A stretch of DNA of 64,000 bases from Scortum barcoo (taxonomy: Eukaryota > Chordata > Actinopteri > Centrarchiformes > Terapontidae), in NCBI GenBank assembly GCA_023238725.1, contig CM041552.1, positions 15,725,147 to 15,789,146 on the forward strand. Direction: 5' to 3'. A program made the translations under genes and the position numbers. The notes under the pieces were generated by a model, which saw nothing but the letters and a program-made list of their open reading frames with translations, had not been told where the DNA came from and did no database searches. Shown here piece after piece: positions 14,105 to 24,611 of the stretch. The stretch's first letter is position 1; each line of letters starts with the position of its first letter.

Positions 14105-14295
14105 CCCAAAGGGGAAGTCCACACAGAATGATTAATTATGTGGCACTTATTTTCATAATTAAAGCTTGTAACATCACATTCTGTCCCGTGGGTCCTGTGA
14201 ATACCTAATGGCCACTGTGTTCTGCAAAAAATGACAAGCTCTAAAAATGAATTTATTAAAAGAGTCACTTTTTCATTATTAATCATTTAAATAAA
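14105..14295. promoter_or_regulatory. Candidate conserved element with homeodomain-type cores
   Basis: Unique, non-repetitive sequence with several TAAT/ATTA cores, including ATTAATTATG near 14131, CATAATTAAAGC near 14154 and ATTATTAATCATTT near 14275. This density suits a homeodomain-bound enhancer. The AT-rich background makes such cores common, so the call is tentative. Confidence 0.2.
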
Positions 14296-14646
14296 TAAAA
14301 AGCAGGTGTCCACACTATAGGCTTGAGATGTCTTATGACTTGAAGTTCAATGTCGATCCACACGATCAGTCCATCAATCCATCCATCCCTGTTTCAATCC
14401 ACTGACACATTTTGTGTCATTTTTTGCAGTGTGTCTAGCAGGACGGACGGGATGTGTGCACTGCAGAGACTTTGCTGTCGACCCTTTGCCCTCCTCTGTT
14501 CTGTACTGCCTGCACTGGAGGAATAATTGGCACATTAAATTATTCAAAAACAGCCAGGGCACATTATCATAAATATTCACTTAACGTTCTGCTTAGATCA
14601 ACAGTCAGAAACCAGGGCTCTGGATGTGACTTCATGACATCTCCTA

Positions 14647-14670
14647 TGTGTGTGTGTGTGTGTGTGTGTG
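14647..14670 (+). repeat. (TG)12 microsatellite
   Basis: Twelve perfect TG units, followed by CACGGATACGTGTG. Confidence 0.9.
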
Positions 14671-14887
14671 CACGGATACGTGTGCATGCATTTTGAGTGC
14701 CCAGGGGCTGATTGATGGACAGTATTTACAAACAAAACGTCCTCCCGTCAGTCAACATAACTGACTACAGACAGCATGAAAATGTCAGGCTCACACGCGG
14801 ACACAGATGTGCGTGTTAGCGCACACATCCGCAGTGGGCATGGAAATGTCAGCCACACTGGGCGGAAGGGCTGGGCACACTCATCTC

Positions 14888-14943
14888 ACTCTCTCTCTCT
14901 CACACACTCACACACACATATGCAGACACACATGCAAACACAC
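14888..14943 (+). repeat. CT then CA microsatellite
   Basis: A CT run switches to interrupted CA units (CACACACTCACACACACA and similar). Confidence 0.85.
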
Positions 14944-15529
14944 AGCAGCCCCTCTTCAAGATTGTTGCTGTAACAAGTGCCTCTAACAAACCTGTCACTG
15001 CTCTCTCCCGAGACAAGACAATAATGACATGCTAACAAAGTGGAGCCACTGATAACAGGCCTGTTAGCATCTATTAATGCTTCCTGACCACAGACGCCGA
15101 GGCCTCCATCAGCCTCAGCCTGACTACACCTCTTCTGTTCAGACACACTAGGCAGCTCTTGTGTCAGTCTGTATTGAATACCAAATGCACAGTGTGTGTG
15201 TGTAGGTGTGTGTGTGTGCGCACACACTATAGTATTTTATTTTATCCCCATAATTTAGTACTGTGAAGGTTAGCTAAACTACATTTTCTTTGCTTACATA
15301 TATCCGCCAAATAACATCGAACAGATTTCAAAAGACTGTTTTTCAGGTAATTTGTTATCCGCCTGCCTAAGGTTGTTTTTGTGAATGCAGGACACACTAT
15401 CGAATAATATAACACAACAGTAGCACATGGACAACAGGTTTCTAAGTGAGCATTTTGAATGCATACTAATATTACTACAGGCTTTCCTGCATCTTTAACA
15501 GTAAATCCAACCTTTGGACAGTGGTTAGA

Positions 15530-15796
15530 GCTAAGGTGGCAGAAGCAAGAGGCATCCACCACGACTGGGTGTGATAGGCTCAGATACATTTTGTATATTA
15601 TGAATTGGTGATGCGGTGGTTGGCACATCAGTGTGTTTTCTCTGTACCTGTATGCATTTTCTCCCGCTTCCCCCAAAGTCCAAAGCCGAGCAGGTTAGGT
15701 AAACATGTGAACTCCTGTGGGTGTGAATGTGAGTGTGAGTGACTCTCTGCCTCTATGTGTAAGCCCTGTGATTGACCTGTCCAGGATTGGAGTCAA
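15530..15796 (+). mobile_element. Decayed teleost SINE-like interspersed repeat, + orientation
   Basis: The sequence follows, with losses, a pattern I recognise as a very common fish interspersed repeat. In order it has GCGGTGGTTGGCAC, TTTTCTC, CCCCCAAAGTCCAAAG, GAGCAGGTTAGG, GTGTGAATGTGAGTGTGAG, CTCTATGTGTAAGCCCTGTG and GACCTGTCCAGG. The same ordered motifs occur on the opposite strand at 29810-30065, which supports a repeat independently of memory. The 5' part appears deleted. The family name is uncertain. It carries no coding capacity. Confidence 0.65.
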
Positions 15797-15883
15797 TATG
15801 TGATATGGAACATATTAGTCCTGTACAAACATTGTGTAGCCTCCTCTCTGATTACAAAAAAAAAAAACATACATTCAGTCAAT

Positions 15884-16165
15884 AAAGTGCATTCAGCATT
15901 CATGGGTTCCTTACTGTTAAACAGTCTTACTGCACATGGATAAAAACTGTCCCTGAGTCAAGTCATGCCTGCTTGGACGCTATATGATGTGTACATAAGT
16001 GATGACCTGTGTGGGTTGAGTCCTTTGATCATGCCCTGTTACTTCCTGCATCAGCTGGAAAAGATCTCTCGTGGCACCTGTCTGCCTAAAATCCTGGACA
16101 TCCGCTAACAACCACCTACAGTACGACCCTGTTAAGCTACCTCCAATCTTTTTGAGATGTGTTAC
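15884..16165 (-). mobile_element. Diverged retroelement 3'-region remnant, antisense
   Basis: Read on the + strand, phrases such as AACAGTCTTACTGCACATGG, AACTGTCCCTGAGTCAAGTC, GTTGAGTCCTTTGATCATGC and AAAATCCTGGACATCCGC match in order, from memory, the antisense of a widespread fish LINE 3' region. That region is usually linked to the tail type seen at 49835. It is strongly diverged and has no usable open frame. The 62-codon minus-strand open frame across it is not a gene. Confidence 0.4.
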
Positions 16166-17572
16166 CAAACTGTGCTAGTATGTCTGTGGTAAGAAAATGT
16201 TATATAATATAGAAGTCAAAATTCACTGAGGTATCTAAGGGCATACCAAACCTCTCAAGGCCATGAGGAAATTAAGTCTTTTCTATCTATATTTCTATGA
16301 TTTCTGCTTCTCTTGAATCCCACTTTGGGGAAAAAAGGTGGTTGCCTGATCTGAAGCTGTAGAAGAAAGTATATAAATTCTGTTCTACACTCCATGGGGT
16401 TTCCCATTACAGTTAGATGGTGAATTGCGCAGTTAAGCTGTGCTTTTGCGGCACATACACACACACACAAGGAATAACCTGGGGAAATGACAGTCAGACT
16501 GTAATTACCAGTCTTCGATTGCAGTGGTGTTGAAAGCATTTAGAGATGAAAAGCTAAGAAAGGAGAGCCAATGGAAGGGGGGGAAACATGTCAATATAAA
16601 TTGTCTGTTAAAATGTGGAGGTACATGAGAAAATTGGACTAATGGTTTCAAAACACATCAACAGGAGAATAAAAGCTCCAAACTATTTTCTCTGAACTAG
16701 ATTACACCTGAAAAAAATATGCAGAGATGGCTACATTAGCATAGCTCTTCAGTATTCAGGGTGATACATGTGCTGTGACAGATTGCTCCCTTTCACAGCA
16801 CAGGGGGAGGATGTCTTGCTCCCCAGTTCCAACTGGCCACTGTGAAATCTCATTGGGTTTTCAGTGGAGGTTAAAAATAGTCTGTTGAGATTGGGGTGTA
16901 ATTTATATTAACAGGCATTACTACCCCCGGAGGCCAAAGAGTAAACTGTGCAGAGAGAAAAGACAACTTGGTAAATGGCGGCAAACGTTAAGATGTAATA
17001 GTCATTTTGTTGAAAGTTTGGTTGAAATGACAATGAGAAATAAGAGATGGAGCTGAAGAACAATGCAAACACAGGACCGAACAATGTTAACACGTGGAAA
17101 CATGCTGGAAAATGGGCTGAACTGTTATGAGTATGGCTTACCATCTTGTCTATAAGGTAATCTCTGACAGCAATTTTGGACATGCCCAGTCTCAAATGTG
17201 CAAGGGGATGAGGATAAATAAAGGGAGAAATAAAGAGTCTGTGTAAACACCATAATCTTTTTTAACCACTCCTGGCACTACGAAGAAATGGGATTAGGGA
17301 GTCCTAGTTTTGTTTCTATCTGCTGGTGTATTAGCACATGAACAAAGATGAACATACCCCATTCCTACCAAAGCTTTAATGCTGTTTTATTGATCCACTG
17401 CATTTGGATGGCAGGATCACAGGGACATATGAGAGAAACCCACTCTGCTTTTAATGAAATTATTTCAAACCACTGTTACGGTGTTTGTAGTGGATGTATT
17501 GAATTATGGGGCAGCTCATCATGTTACTGTTACTCTTACTGATACACAGCAGCTCAGGTTTTCCCTTTCAGT

Positions 17573-17614
17573 AGCTATAGGTCTATATAGCTATGGGTAT
17601 ATAGACCTATAGCT
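17573..17614. repeat. Perfect 17-bp inverted repeat (hairpin)
   Basis: The left arm AGCTATAGGTCTATATA (17573-17589) is the exact reverse complement of TATATAGACCTATAGCT (17598-17614). The loop is 8 bases, GCTATGGG. No flanking transposon features were recognised. It could extrude as a cruciform or fold in RNA. Confidence 0.9.
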
Positions 17615-19350
17615 GTCAATGTGCATTGCATTTTTCATACATTACATAATTTATGTTATAATTTATGGTATACATAATTGTCCCAGTTTACTGGTATTAA
17701 GAAGGATATCCACACACAATAAATTATACTTGCACTGTGGTTTCTCATCAACCTCCTGCACAGCTTATATTTAGTAAAATTTAAATTCTTATTTTTTGAG
17801 TGCGGCCTGTCAATTGTTTAGGCTAAGATCCATCTGTGGACCATATTGCACCACGTGACATGTTCTTTGTCATGTCTGTTATGTTATAATATTCTATAAC
17901 CATTGTTTGATCATTGATTATTGGCTGTAATTGTAAGGAGTAAAACCTGCTCACAAAAAAGAAAAAGAAAAAGAAAAAAAGTAATGTGTTTAAGTATCCC
18001 GATCAGCATAATCTGATAATTATCATTTATTTTGAAAGGTCAGCAACAAATGGGGTTAAAGGTTAAATGATTTCTGCTTTTACTGCAGCAGCAAGTAAAA
18101 TCTGATCAGTGTGCAATGCACAAAGTAGTGGTGCTACAAGGTTTGGTGTCGTGTGTGAACAGCCTTAGCCATGTTAAAGAAATAAATAAATTGGGGGGAG
18201 AAAAGGATTATTTTGAAGACTTGTCAGCTTATGCAATCATTTAAACACATTAATCAGGCTATTGTCATGCTTCCAGTATTTTTGTGCATGTGTACACACA
18301 GCCAGATCACATGGCGAGTGCTAATCTGTTCAATTCAAACTGTGAGATAGTTTATCTGTTTGTGTATTTGAGTCTTTTAGCTGTGTGTGAGGGCACGTCG
18401 TCCGTGTGTGCGCTTGCACAGGCGCATGTGTGTCAGTGGGTGTGAGGATAAACCGAGGAGCGACAAAAACACAACTGACAGTTGATCTGTTTTTGTGTGT
18501 GCGCGTGTGTGAGTGAGAGAGAGCGAGAGAGCAGCAGAGTCGTACAAACCATTAGTTTTGCTCAGTCGCTCTGTGTGTCTTTGAATCGAGATTGTGGGGG
18601 GAAAGGAATCCATTAAGCTGTTTAACTCTCTCTGAGTATGTGTGTGTGTCTGTGGTTGAACCCATTAACTGAATAAATCATCCAGTATGATTGCGGTGTC
18701 AAATGGGCTTGCTGAACCATTTCTGCTTTGCCCAGCAGACCTTGTCCTTTTTTTTTTGTTTTTTTTTTGACACACTTGCATGAGACACAAAAACTTCCAG
18801 CCATAACTAATTATTGATCGGTTGGAAATGTGGCATCAGTCCTCACACATCTGTATAACTGTGGATGTGCAAAACACAAACAGATGCTGGCCAATGAGCA
18901 AACACACTGCCATATGCTGATTGCATTAGATATAATTGAAGTTGCTGCGATCCTTTTTTTGTACGTCTGGCAGCAACGTAGGGGGGTAAATAAGAAATCC
19001 GTCCCTCTGTCGGCAAATACTCGACTTGTTGAAGTGTCCTTGAGTAACACATTAAATCCTTAAATGCTCTGAGGTTGTTCTGTAAGTCTCAACTTTTTTT
19101 TTCATTCTGGGATAAATAAGAGAGAAAACAAACATCCATAGAAAATGATGAAAAAGCGTACACAATGTAGGAGCTGGCATTAAAGGATTAAATTCACAAC
19201 ATTCAGAGAATATTCTACTCAACAAATCCTTCTCATACCAATCTAACGAGGCAGGTGGTAGTGATAGTGGTATTTTATGATTTTATAACATCTCCACGTA
19301 GAACTTCCTCCTCCTCGTCCCACCTCACTTCTCAGTTCATGTGCAAACTG

Positions 19351-19417
19351 CCTTTTAGCAAAGCCTCGGGGCAGTGGAAGTTTCCCGGTTTGATTCCGAT
19401 TAAGAACAGGGCACGCG
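19351..19417 (+). repeat. Copy 1 of a 67-bp dispersed repeat with a tRNA B-box-like core
   Basis: Aligns without gaps to 21115-21181. The shared core is CCGGTTYGATTCCNATTAAG, and differences upstream are mostly transitions. GGTTTGATTCC resembles the internal B box of RNA polymerase III promoters, as in tRNA-derived SINEs. It is too short and lacks the paired arms of a tRNA gene. Confidence 0.6.
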
Positions 19418-19864
19418 TTATAGGCAGCAGGATGTTTCAAGCTGATCTGACAAATGCAGGAGACACTGCTCGAGGAGGCGACGCTGAAGGTTGGCGAAGA
19501 TTATCTGGGTAGCGTGAAGGGGTTCGCTGATCTCACCCAATTTGGCTGGATTAGATTGATCTGAGCGGCTTCACTGATAATATAATTGATATTTATGACC
19601 TGACATCTGCACTGGTCCTGATCAAGTCAAGCGATGTGTTAGACTTTATGAATATATGCCATGAACTCCTGGCCAGTGTGAGCAAGGTGCAAGGTGTTAC
19701 TAATGATGAATATTATCGAAAACCCAGAAGAAGTAGTACACAGTAAAAAGTACAGAAGTACAAAGAAGTACAAAGTAAATGCAAATGTTATGCACTTTCC
19801 ATCCCTTCTGATAAGCTAAAATATAAGCAATAAAGCAATATTGTTGCAAATTTTGCACAAAAAA

Positions 19865-20130
19865 AATGATGATACTTATGAGTTTAATTCGTTATGTGAC
19901 GGAGCTCGTAACTCAAATTACTCATATGTCAAATCAATTTTCCCCATTGCAATGAATTAAAATGTCATTAATCCATTCCGGACCCCCCAAAAACACTACT
20001 TATAAACTATATATTGTAAAATATACTTAAAAATAAAGAATTATGTATAAAATTCTTTTCTAAAACATTTCTGTCCCCTAGAGGGGGCATGACAGAAAAC
20101 AGAAAATAATTGAGAACCACTGATTTAGAC
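19865..20130. mobile_element. Decayed DNA-transposon-like (MITE-like) segment
   Basis: The part near 19885-19990 (TTCGTTATGTGACGGAGC, GTAACTCAAATTACTC, TCAATTTTCCCCATTG, TTAATCCATTCCGGACCC) matches, from memory, a dispersed repeat frequent in vertebrate genomes. Near 20110-20122 TTGAGAACCACTG is the reverse complement of the usual hAT-type terminal sequence CAGTGGTTCTCAA. Both suggest non-autonomous DNA-transposon debris, possibly two different elements. No transposase frame is present. Confidence 0.45.
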
Positions 20131-21114
20131 AGACATAGTTTTGTGCAAGGCGAAGGAAGCAGTGTCATATTTTGCCCAGTCTAGCCTTGTCAACGTGAAA
20201 TAGAATAAAACAAATCAAATCAACAGAGCTCACTGAAACGAAACCAAACTGACAGCAAATCACAACAATGTGGATAATGCCAAGGGCTGGCTAAGAATAT
20301 AGGTCATAACACACTGGAGCTCCTTCATTAGTTATTCTCTGTTGTTCTTATTGGCAAAATAATGCCTCATACTACACTGTATGGCAGGTTCTCAATTTTT
20401 TAAGTGATGGCAGTGGTATCCCATTATTAATGCACAGGTTATTTTACAGCAGCTTTAGTAGTAACTATTAAATACTGATCCCAGAGTTAAAATTTGCATA
20501 AAAGGAATACTTGTCCCTTTAGACTTCATCATTATATAGTAACAACAAGTGTATTGTGAAAAGTGAGGAACAATTGTTGAAAGCTGTGCCCTCTGTCTCC
20601 ATGACAATAATTATAATCAGTCACGACTTTTACATAACATGTTTTGAGTCCGATTATTTACTTCTACACACCTCGATTTGCGTCACGAGTATCACAACTC
20701 ATGTCTTCAAAAACAGCAGAAGACAAAAAAAAAAAGTGGTGTAAATTTAAGAAATAACTTTCTGGTTAAAATGGAAAGCAGCGTGTCAGGCTGCAGATAT
20801 CGGATTAGAGCCCTGCATGTACTTTGAGGATTTCACTGAAGGACACTGCCAGCTATGGGCTTTTAATGATTTCCCCGAAGTTTCTCGCCTAATAAACTAT
20901 GATTTAGTTTGTCTCACTGCGAAGATGAGACCAGACACAAACAGACTGTGGTATCATTTTGTTCAAACACATTTAGGAGACCTCCCAGTCTGTCCGTCTT
21001 TTTGAAGCTTAATAAGGTGGACGGAGGAGCAGTTTTCTTTAACTTCTTGTTTTACCCCTTTTGAAATTGCTTATGGGAACTCCAGTCCAGCTCTGCACTC
21101 ATATCATGCTGTTA

Positions 21115-21181
21115 CCCTTCGTCAAGACATCAGGGTAGTTTAAGTTTTCCGGTTCGATTCCTATTAAGAACTCAGTCCAGG
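21115..21181 (+). repeat. Copy 2 of the 67-bp dispersed repeat
   Basis: Ungapped partner of 19351-19417, same orientation, about 1.76 kb downstream. It has the exact B-box consensus GGTTCGATTCC at 21151-21161. No tRNA cloverleaf can be drawn around it. Confidence 0.6.
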
Positions 21182-21217
21182 GATCCTTTCACACCAGACT
21201 TCACAGCCACACAAGGT

Positions 21218-21242
21218 CACACACACACACACACACACACAC
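21218..21242 (+). repeat. (CA)12 microsatellite
   Basis: About twelve CA units, shortly before the longer tract at 21358. Confidence 0.9.
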
Positions 21243-21356
21243 TCAGAAACACACACAGAACTATCTGCCAAGATATACTTCCTGGTAGAGGTTCAATGCC
21301 ATCGATGAGCTTGGCATTGAGACTAGACCCTGCTGCCCACTGGCTCTCACAGACAC

Positions 21357-21357
<1 letters not shown>

Positions 21358-21400
<43 letters not shown>
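21358..21400 (+). repeat. (AC)21 microsatellite
   Basis: About 43 bases of perfect AC. The minus-strand open frames reading Cys-Val repeats here are artefacts. Confidence 0.92.
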
Positions 21401-21402
<2 letters not shown>

Positions 21403-22040
21403 CCTCCCATCAGCTCTATTTCACTCTGACTATACTGCAAAGCAAAGCCTGTCTGTCCCTGTGCAGAGGTGGAAATACATTTATGGGGGAGGGATGGGCA
21501 TAGGCAGAGTACATTGGGGAAAATATGAATGAAGCAGGAGGGAAATATGATTTGGATAAAATGTAGCAATGACATGTGGGTGTTTGACAGTTCCACCAAT
21601 TTTACTGAGGACCCCTTGAGAAAGCAGAGAGACAAGGAGAGAGAAAAAGGCATTGTTCCCGTTTACTTGGGTGACATTTTCCCCGCTGGATTTCCCTCTG
21701 AAGGGTACACTGGCATGGAAAAAACTAGAGCTACAGTATTTACCGTGGGAAAGACTGAGATAGAAGGTGACAATGGTAAGAATCAGGAATGTGCTTAATC
21801 AGAGAATGATGATTTCTGCAGCTGTGGGGGATGGATCTGCGCGAGTGTTTGTCAGGCTTATGAATTCCAGCTCCGTGGGGAAATAAGAGCGATGAGGTGG
21901 CTGTTGTGCCACAGGCAGCACCGCATGGAAATATATGATGATAGGCCATGTGTCACCGCTGCAGCTTTCACATAATCGCACACAACAGAATACAAGGGAG
22001 CAATACAAGCAGATGCAACCATAAGTCATTTTGGGAAAGG

Positions 22041-22058
22041 TTTTTTTTTTTTTTTTTT
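22041..22058 (+). repeat. Poly-T run (18 T)
   Basis: Uninterrupted T18 ending in GTTATAC. It could be an antisense retroposon tail, but no body was recognised. Confidence 0.85.
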
Positions 22059-23283
22059 GTTATACAACTCAGCCGTTGCTTGTTTGTTGTACAGTGTTGC
22101 GGTGGATGCACAGACAGAGTTGGGCAGAGCAGGTTTGTGTTGGCAGGTGTTTTGGCTTTCTGGCCGGTCGTTAATCAATCTGGCTCATATAAGAGCAGCC
22201 CCACAGTGCAATGTCATTGAGAGCATTGATGCACGATATAGTGAAATAATTTGGTGGGCATCATTTCGTCTTTCACTGTCACACAGTCAAGACACCTTTA
22301 AAGAGTAACTTGAACACACCCTGAGGAGTTGTTGCAGTGAAGTAGAGGTGACCTCCAGTACACTGTGACCTCACTTTTGGGGGCGTGGTCAGACGTTTGA
22401 CGGGCCTGAAACTCTCGACTGCTTTTCAACCGGGTGTTCAGTTATTCTGAAACAGTTTTTGATGATAGTTAAGCACTTGACACGTTTTATTAATTAAAAC
22501 ACTGTATATTCACTTTGCACCTCAATAGAGAAATTAAAGTGAGGAGGATAAAAAGAAAAGAGCACTGGAAACAATCAGTGTTAAGTGGGTGATTTGTCAA
22601 AGAACAGTTGCCATGTTTCAGAAGTTTCAGACGTAATGATGCGTAAACTGAAATGTTATTCCAGCTTAAGGTACTGAGTGCTTGTCTAGTCCATTAAACT
22701 GAGCTGTCCAAATGATTAAAGGGCCAATTTAACATGTTCTCATTGACCTCTTTCAGTATCTCAATAATTGGCTTGAATCAAGTATTTAAAGTAACTATTA
22801 TCATTCCTAATTGAAATGTGGCTGCTCGGTCTTCATGCTTTTGTGAGTATGCATCTCATTTAAGGAACGTGTTGAAACTGTGAACCTTTCTCTCTATTTC
22901 TAACACTTTATGGGTGTGTAATTTCCATATAATGTCAAAAATTCCTTCCTGAACTCCGTTTCCATAAAGAACCATAATTTGTTACTAATTTTACAAAAAT
23001 ATTGAATTTATTTTTTGCCTGTCGATAAATTTGACAGTTTTGCATGTTCAGCTGCCCTAAACTAAAGTAAGACTCTACATCAGACTAGCAATTAATGTGT
23101 AAAGTATCAATTGAATACTATAAAATACTATTATTATTAAATGAGAGCTTCTTGGAAACTACTAAGAACCTTTTCAAAACTTGTGGATGTATAAAATCAG
23201 GTTTGCTCTGACTGATGTATGATCATTTGTTTCAAGTTATCACCCCGCTAATATCTTTGTTTCTTCTGTCTTTGCTTCGGCAG

Positions 23284-23933
23284 GATGATTCCATCCAGCA
23301 GCAATGACTTTCTGGTTCGGGACCTCGCTGCCGGACGCAGCTACGATCTTTGTGTCCTTGCAGTGTTCGACGATGTCATCACATCGCTGACCGCAACACG
23401 TCCTTTAGGCTGTCTGTCATTCACTACAGACACCGAGTTCAGCCAGTGCCAAGCATTGCACAGCCACTTCCTGGGTGGAACAATGATCATTATCATCGGA
23501 GGGATTATTGTTGCCTCTGTGCTGGTTTTTATTATCATCTTAATGATACGATACAAGGTTTACAGCCACCAAGGGGCAGGCCACGGAAAAGGAGGCATTG
23601 CGACAACTGCGGCAAGACCGCAAAGCAACGGACAGGGAGGAGGCGGGCAGGTCCAAGTCCTGCCTCGCTCTGCCTCAAAAATGCCCGACAGCCAGGACGA
23701 GCAAGCGCTAGCGCCATCCAGGGCCATGTCGCCTAGCAACACCTTGAGAGACACTGTGGCATTGGTCGAGGAGGAGAGCAGTGGACGGAGCATAATGACA
23801 AGGACTGACTCCTTGGCCAATGAGGAGTTGCTCTCACCCACCAAGGCCCGCTTCTCCTCCAGGGTCGCCATTGAGATGAAAAGCAGACCGCCATCTGTCG
23901 CCAAAGAGCCCACCTCCCCCAAGGAACTGGCAG
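23284..23933 (+). CDS. lrfn5: Internal coding exon of an LRFN/SALM synaptic adhesion protein, LRFN5-like
   Basis: Internal exon of a postsynaptic single-pass membrane protein; the family binds presynaptic receptor phosphatases (LAR-type PTPs) and promotes synapse formation. The acceptor is a pyrimidine stretch then TTCGGCAG, and the exon starts with the last base of a split codon. Counting from the first ATG, residues 1-50 are the end of the FN3 domain with the family signature YDLCVLAVFDD and SLTATR. Residues 66-90 form the transmembrane helix (GGTMIIIIGGIIVASVLVF), followed by the RYKV stop-transfer sequence. Residues 93-216 are a Ser/Pro/Gly-rich cytoplasmic tail. The helix and the SRPPSV..EPTS stretch fit LRFN5 better than LRFN1, 2 or 4, judged from memory. 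The exon ends in phase 1 at CAG|GTAGTA. Read-through would add 30 low-complexity residues to a stop at 24023-24025, which looks non-coding. Signal peptide, LRRs and Ig domain lie off-window. Paralogue (a or b copy) is undetermined. Confidence 0.9.
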
Positions 23934-23935
23934 GT

Positions 23936-24235
23936 AGTACAATGACAGATAGGGAGGAAGGGATGGGGGGGCAAGCAGCAGAGAGCAAGAATGAAGCATT
24001 TCAGAGAGGTGGAAAGGAGAACTGAGAGAAGTTGACAGAAAGGGAGGGTGGGTGGGTGGGGGGGACATTTGAAGAAGGGAGAACAAAAAACACAGTGGAA
24101 CAGAGAGAGATGGAGGATGAGAAAAAGACAATGTGCAATTGAGGGTGTGAAACTGAGCAAGATAATAACAGAGTGGAACAGTGAGAAACTGAGTGAGTGT
24201 GAACGAGAGAATGAATAAGAGAGATGCCATCCTCG
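23936..24235 (+). repeat. Purine-rich (GA-rich) low-complexity tract
   Basis: About 300 bases strongly dominated by A and G on the + strand, directly after the exon donor. It produces three overlapping 79- to 180-codon minus-strand open frames of Ser/Leu/Pro/His composition, which are artefacts of strand asymmetry. Confidence 0.75.
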
Positions 24236-24561
24236 TGCACTGGGGAGATAGTAAGAGTGACAGAGGGTGAGACACATGTTCAGCTCTCTGTCAGATGAGG
24301 TAACATCTAAAGTTGCAGTTAACTCTCTTCTCTATGACTGTTGACAAATCAGATCATAGCTTCTCTCACTCTGTATAACAAAGGTTCTTTTGTTTTGTTT
24401 TTTCACAACAAGAAAATCTTGGCTTTACCTCCCTACAGTGTAGTGGAATTAACTTGTAACCTTACATCCTCCAAGCGCATTGATTTTTGTTTTCTGCTCT
24501 TGCCAATTACCGGGCTTAATTTCTGAAAAATGGAAGATGTTAACTCAACGGATATAAACCT

Positions 24562-24611
24562 ACTAAGTAGGTTGAGAAACTATTGAGTTTATTTTGTTTC
24601 CCCAGGTGAGT
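24562..24611 (+). other. Candidate recursive (zero-length exon) splice site
   Basis: A branch-point-like TACTAAG (24562-24568) is followed by a T-rich stretch, then TTTCCCCAG|GTGAGT with the junction at 24605/24606. An acceptor is thus fused directly to a donor. This AG|GT arrangement is the hallmark of recursive splice sites in long introns, including long vertebrate neuronal genes. It lies only about 670 bases after the exon donor, closer than usual. It may be chance. Confidence 0.3.

Larger units (their letters stand above)
1..23283 (+). other. Presumed long intron of the LRFN gene (left part of window)
   Basis: No open frame in this stretch shows a recognisable domain. In particular there is no leucine-rich repeat, Ig domain or signal peptide that would be the missing 5' coding exon of the gene at 23284. 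That exon starts in mid-codon after an acceptor, so transcription must come from the left and this stretch is most simply intron. It holds microsatellites, two or three decayed retroelement pieces and unique AT-rich sequence. LRFN5 in mammals is a very large gene with long introns, which fits. It could instead contain untranslated exons that I cannot detect. Confidence 0.55.

Noticed and set aside
15242..15676. 144-codon minus-strand open frame
   Set aside because: It overlaps the SINE-like repeat and has no recognisable motif.
21151..21161. GGTTCGATTCC as part of a tRNA gene
   Set aside because: Only the B-box-like core is present; no acceptor, D or anticodon arms can be paired. It belongs to a short dispersed repeat.
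23733..24277. 142- to 180-codon minus-strand open frames opposite the LRFN exon
   Set aside because: They are antisense shadows of the coding exon and of the adjacent purine tract, with Ser/Leu/Pro/His bias.
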